Of a DNA stretch of 16,632 nt, positions 15,307 through 16,632 are shown piece after piece. The notes under the pieces are model-generated. The model was given only the letters and a program-made list of their open reading frames with translations, searched no databases and was not told the origin of the DNA. How positions within the stretch are numbered: the stretch's first letter is position 1; each line of letters opens with the position of its first letter. Source of the stretch: Desulfobacteraceae bacterium. GTDB taxonomy: Bacteria; Desulfobacterota; Desulfobacteria; Desulfobacterales; UBA11574. Both the position numbers and the translations under genes were made by a program. The DNA is taken from contig JAOUGB010000011.1 of NCBI GenBank assembly GCA_029857875.1, positions 1 through 16,632 of the forward strand. Reading direction: 5' to 3'.

Positions 15307-15630
15307 CTAAACTTGAGATATCATTTCCTCGAGCCTTGATTTGGCAACGATACCGATAACCTTGTCCTGAATTTCTCCATTTTTAAAGAAAATAAGGGTA
15401 GGAATGGATTTTATGCCGTATTTGGTAGGGGTTGTCGGGTTTTCATCAACATTACACTTTGTAAACTTAACCTTGTCGCCGAAATCTTTAGCAAGTTCTT
15501 CGACGATGGGTGCAATTGCCCTGCATGGGCCACACCAGGGTGCCCAAAAATCGACCAATACAGGTTTATTTGATTTTAATACTTCGGATTCAAAATTGCT
15601 ATCGCCTATTTCAAGAATATCCTTTGCCAT
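15307..15630 (-). CDS. trxA: Thioredoxin
   Basis: A 107-residue dithiol oxidoreductase, substrate of the adjacent TrxB. The active site is WAPWCGPC with C33 and C36; the cis-proline is in SIPTLIFF (P77), and the family's FFKNGE and terminal KSRLEEMI segments follow. The same frame is open further upstream to a TTG at 15804, but the true start is the ATG at 15630, which has AAAGGA upstream and gives the standard length; the extra upstream codons encode an unrelated acyl-CoA synthetase relic. The gene leads the trxA-trxB-bamD transcript. Confidence 0.95.
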   Translation of the reverse strand: MAKDILEIGDSNFESEVLKSNKPVLVDFWAPWCGPCRAIAPIVEELAKDFGDKVKFTKCNVDENPTTPTKYGIKSIPTLIFFKNGEIQDKVIGIVAKSRLEEMISQV

Positions 15631-15732
15631 AAGATTGTTTCCTTTCCGTATTATTTTTAAAAGTTCAACAGTTGGCTGAAATATAGTGACATGAATGGTG
15701 CTTGTCAACCTTTTCGGATGAACGTTACAAAT

Positions 15733-15837
15733 CTTTGAAATGATGTTCCCCACCCGTCCTTTTTTACTGGTGGCACCGATGACGGCAATGGAACGTGGAT
15801 TCAAAAGTGTTTGAAGATTGGGTGGATCCGTTATGAA
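15733..15837 (-). pseudogene. Vestigial N-terminus of ADP-forming acyl-CoA synthetase (CoA-binding domain)
   Basis: In the frame of trxA and just upstream of it, about 35 codons encode NLQTLLNPRSIAVIGATS followed by KKGRVGNIISK. This is the characteristic start of the CoA-binding Rossmann domain in ADP-forming acetyl/acyl-CoA synthetases and related Pat-type proteins (LLNPRSIAVIGAS...GKVGN). The reading begins after a TGA at 15838-15840 with no ATG, and similarity stops after about 35 residues, so this is a broken remnant, not a functional gene. The downstream codons into trxA show no such similarity. Known: the family motif. Inferred: decay or deletion of a once-complete gene next to trxA. 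Confidence 0.6.
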
Positions 15838-15938
15838 TCAAGAAAGAGGATAAAAAGCACAATCACGGACTGTATTAGAAATTAACAACTATCGCGCTAA
15901 TTTCAATGTTTTCAAAAACTCTAAATATTACATTCCGG
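15838..15938. other. Short AT-rich spacer, no feature seen
   Basis: This stretch runs from the stop upstream of the acyl-CoA synthetase relic to the end of the DsrE-like gene. No terminator hairpin, ORF or clear promoter for trxA was identified in it. Confidence 0.5.
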
Positions 15939-16244
15939 CTAAAATACAACGTACCGGTCACACGATTCAATCATTTCTGCATTTCTTGCCTGGGTGGCAA
16001 AGTCCTTGAACCCGACGCCCGGCACATCACCCGAAAGACCGTTTGCCCGAAAACTAACGTCACATACTGAAAGTTTGGCTTTGCCCACCAGTTGCTCAAA
16101 TTCCGGTTTTTGTGTCAGAAGAACCCCCTGGCCGGTAAAAAATATCTGAACACTTTTACCTTTATCATGGGCGGCCGTGGTTAAGGCGATGACATAATCA
16201 AGGTGTTTATCCGAGCTTACGAGAATCCCTAATTTATTAGCCAT
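15939..16244 (-). CDS. DsrE/DsrF-like small protein
   Basis: A 101-residue protein that fits the DsrE/DsrF-like fold: an N-terminal beta strand (KLGILVSSDKHLDY), a helix with AHDKGKSV, the strand-turn VQIFFTGQGVLL, and then a conserved cysteine C61 in LSVCDVSFRANGL with ATQARNAEMIESCDRYVVF at the end (second cysteine C95). DsrE-type proteins carry or relay sulfur as persulfides on such cysteines, so a sulfur-relay or redox role is plausible but not shown. The site AAGGAA lies upstream of the ATG. It follows the 57-residue CWW protein by 94 bp on the same strand. It is not the canonical DsrE of the dsrEFH trio. Confidence 0.75.
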   Translation of the reverse strand: MANKLGILVSSDKHLDYVIALTTAAHDKGKSVQIFFTGQGVLLTQKPEFEQLVGKAKLSVCDVSFRANGLSGDVPGVGFKDFATQARNAEMIESCDRYVVF

Positions 16245-16338
16245 GGCTTTTATTCCTTTTTATTAAGTTGAATTTAATATTTCAACTCCAAATCACTATA
16301 ATACCTGTTACAAGATTCGAATTCCGGATGGAAACGAT

Positions 16339-16512
16339 TTACCACCAGCATACGACCTTGTCATATGAAAAGATATCATCCACCAATGCGGACCAGTCTA
16401 TATCTCCCTCATAAAGAACGACTTTTTTAGCCCCTTCGTCCTTTGAGAAGCTTTCGATAAACGTTTTTGTTGTTTCGTCCGGTTCTGACCGAATAATATT
16501 TAATAGTTTCAT
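16339..16512 (-). CDS. Unrecognised 57-residue protein ending CWW
   Basis: A short ORF (57 codons plus stop) that starts 12 bp after the preceding gene and has the site TGAGGA overlapping that gene's stop codon, which supports real translation. The sequence starts MKLLNIIRSEPDETTKTFIE, has a LYEGDIDWSALVDDIF segment, and ends in KVVCWW with a single cysteine three residues from the end. A small alpha/beta unit related to DsrH/TusB-type proteins, which also end near a conserved cysteine, is one possibility; this is inference. No signal peptide is seen. It sits between a truncated upstream gene and a DsrE-like gene, suggesting a functional cluster. Confidence 0.7.
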   Translation of the reverse strand: MKLLNIIRSEPDETTKTFIESFSKDEGAKKVVLYEGDIDWSALVDDIFSYDKVVCWW

Positions 16513-16524
16513 GATGGTATATCC

Positions 16525-16632
16525 TCAAAAAGGAATAATTAGGTCTGCTTCTTTGAGCTTGACCAGCATTTCCTCGATGGTGATCGGCTTGAAGCCGTAT
16601 TTTTCAACATTGGCCGGATGGTTGGAATATCG
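16525..16632 (-). CDS. C-terminal fragment of an unidentified protein (cut by window), possibly DsrE-like
   Basis: The last 35 codons of a minus-strand gene that begins beyond the window. The visible residues RYSNHPANVEKYGFKPITIE, then EMLVKLKEADLIIPF, have the pattern of a beta strand plus terminal amphipathic helix. The ending (ITIEEMLVKLKEADLIIPF) resembles the C-termini of DsrE-like/predicted peroxiredoxin proteins, but too little is present for a firm call. It is tightly linked to the 57-residue gene downstream (12-bp gap, stop codon inside the ribosome site). Confidence 0.5.
   Translation of the reverse strand, partial: RYSNHPANVEKYGFKPITIEEMLVKLKEADLIIPF

Noticed and set aside
15307..15804. 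A 165-residue thioredoxin with an N-terminal extension from TTG 15804.
   Set aside because: The ATG at 15630 has a good ribosome site and gives the standard length; the extension matches an unrelated acyl-CoA synthetase start.
16266..16287. Hairpin AGTTGAA/TTCAACT between the CWW gene and the DsrE-like gene, considered as a terminator.
   Set aside because: The stem is all weak pairs with an 8-base loop and no U-run follows in the direction of transcription.

Overview
The window looks like the chromosome of an anaerobic, sulfate-reducer-like bacterium of the Desulfobacterota (delta-proteobacterial SRB type), of moderate GC. This is an inference from the gene set: a Desulfovibrio-type (class I) hybrid cluster protein, DsrE-like small proteins, MEP-pathway IspG next to a short archaeal/eukaryotic-type prolyl-tRNA synthetase, a bifunctional-looking Rel, and a ribE-ribBA-ribH-nusB cluster. 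Most of the window is core chromosomal genes. There is no phage, plasmid, CRISPR, rRNA or tRNA signal. The less ordinary content lies in the intergenic stretches and a few small or unrecognised proteins.

Layout. 1-3765 (+): a tight operon for riboflavin synthesis (riboflavin synthase, truncated by the window edge; the fused RibBA; lumazine synthase), then NusB, an unrecognised cysteine-rich 87-residue protein and a GloB-like metallo-beta-lactamase hydrolase. 3832-5460 (-): hcp. 5521-5662: a 142-bp imperfect palindrome with 17-bp perfect terminal inverted repeats; its hcp-proximal end may supply the -35 box of hcp. 5877-6974 (-): an NAPE-PLD/UlaG-like metallo-hydrolase with a possible Tat signal. 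7046-7245: a second, unrelated palindromic element (200 bp, 28-bp perfect ends). 7390-7824 (-): an internally duplicated HTH-like protein with a repeated C-Q-L-G motif. 8011-10611 (+): ispG and proS, directly abutting. 10993-13137 (+): rel, behind a decayed palindromic, purine-rich intergenic stretch. 13138-13443: a nest of inverted repeats and hairpins that includes the likely rpmB terminator. 13444-15630 (-): rpmB, bamD, trxB and trxA, with trxA-trxB-bamD forming one transcription unit. 15733-15837: an in-frame vestige of the N-terminus of an ADP-forming acyl-CoA synthetase. 15939-16632 (-): a DsrE-like protein, a 57-residue protein ending in CWW, and the C-terminus of a third gene, probably one operon.

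How the genes work together: the left operon makes riboflavin from GTP and ribulose-5-phosphate. Hcp and thioredoxin/thioredoxin reductase are redox and nitrosative-stress functions typical of anaerobes. Rel, NusB, L28 and ProRS are growth and translation functions, and BamD serves outer-membrane assembly, so the cell is Gram-negative. The right-edge cluster is probably connected with sulfur or redox chemistry. No clearly new multi-gene system is visible. The best leads are the two intergenic palindrome families, the C-Q-L-G repeat protein, the DsrE/CWW small-protein cluster and the acyl-CoA synthetase relic.
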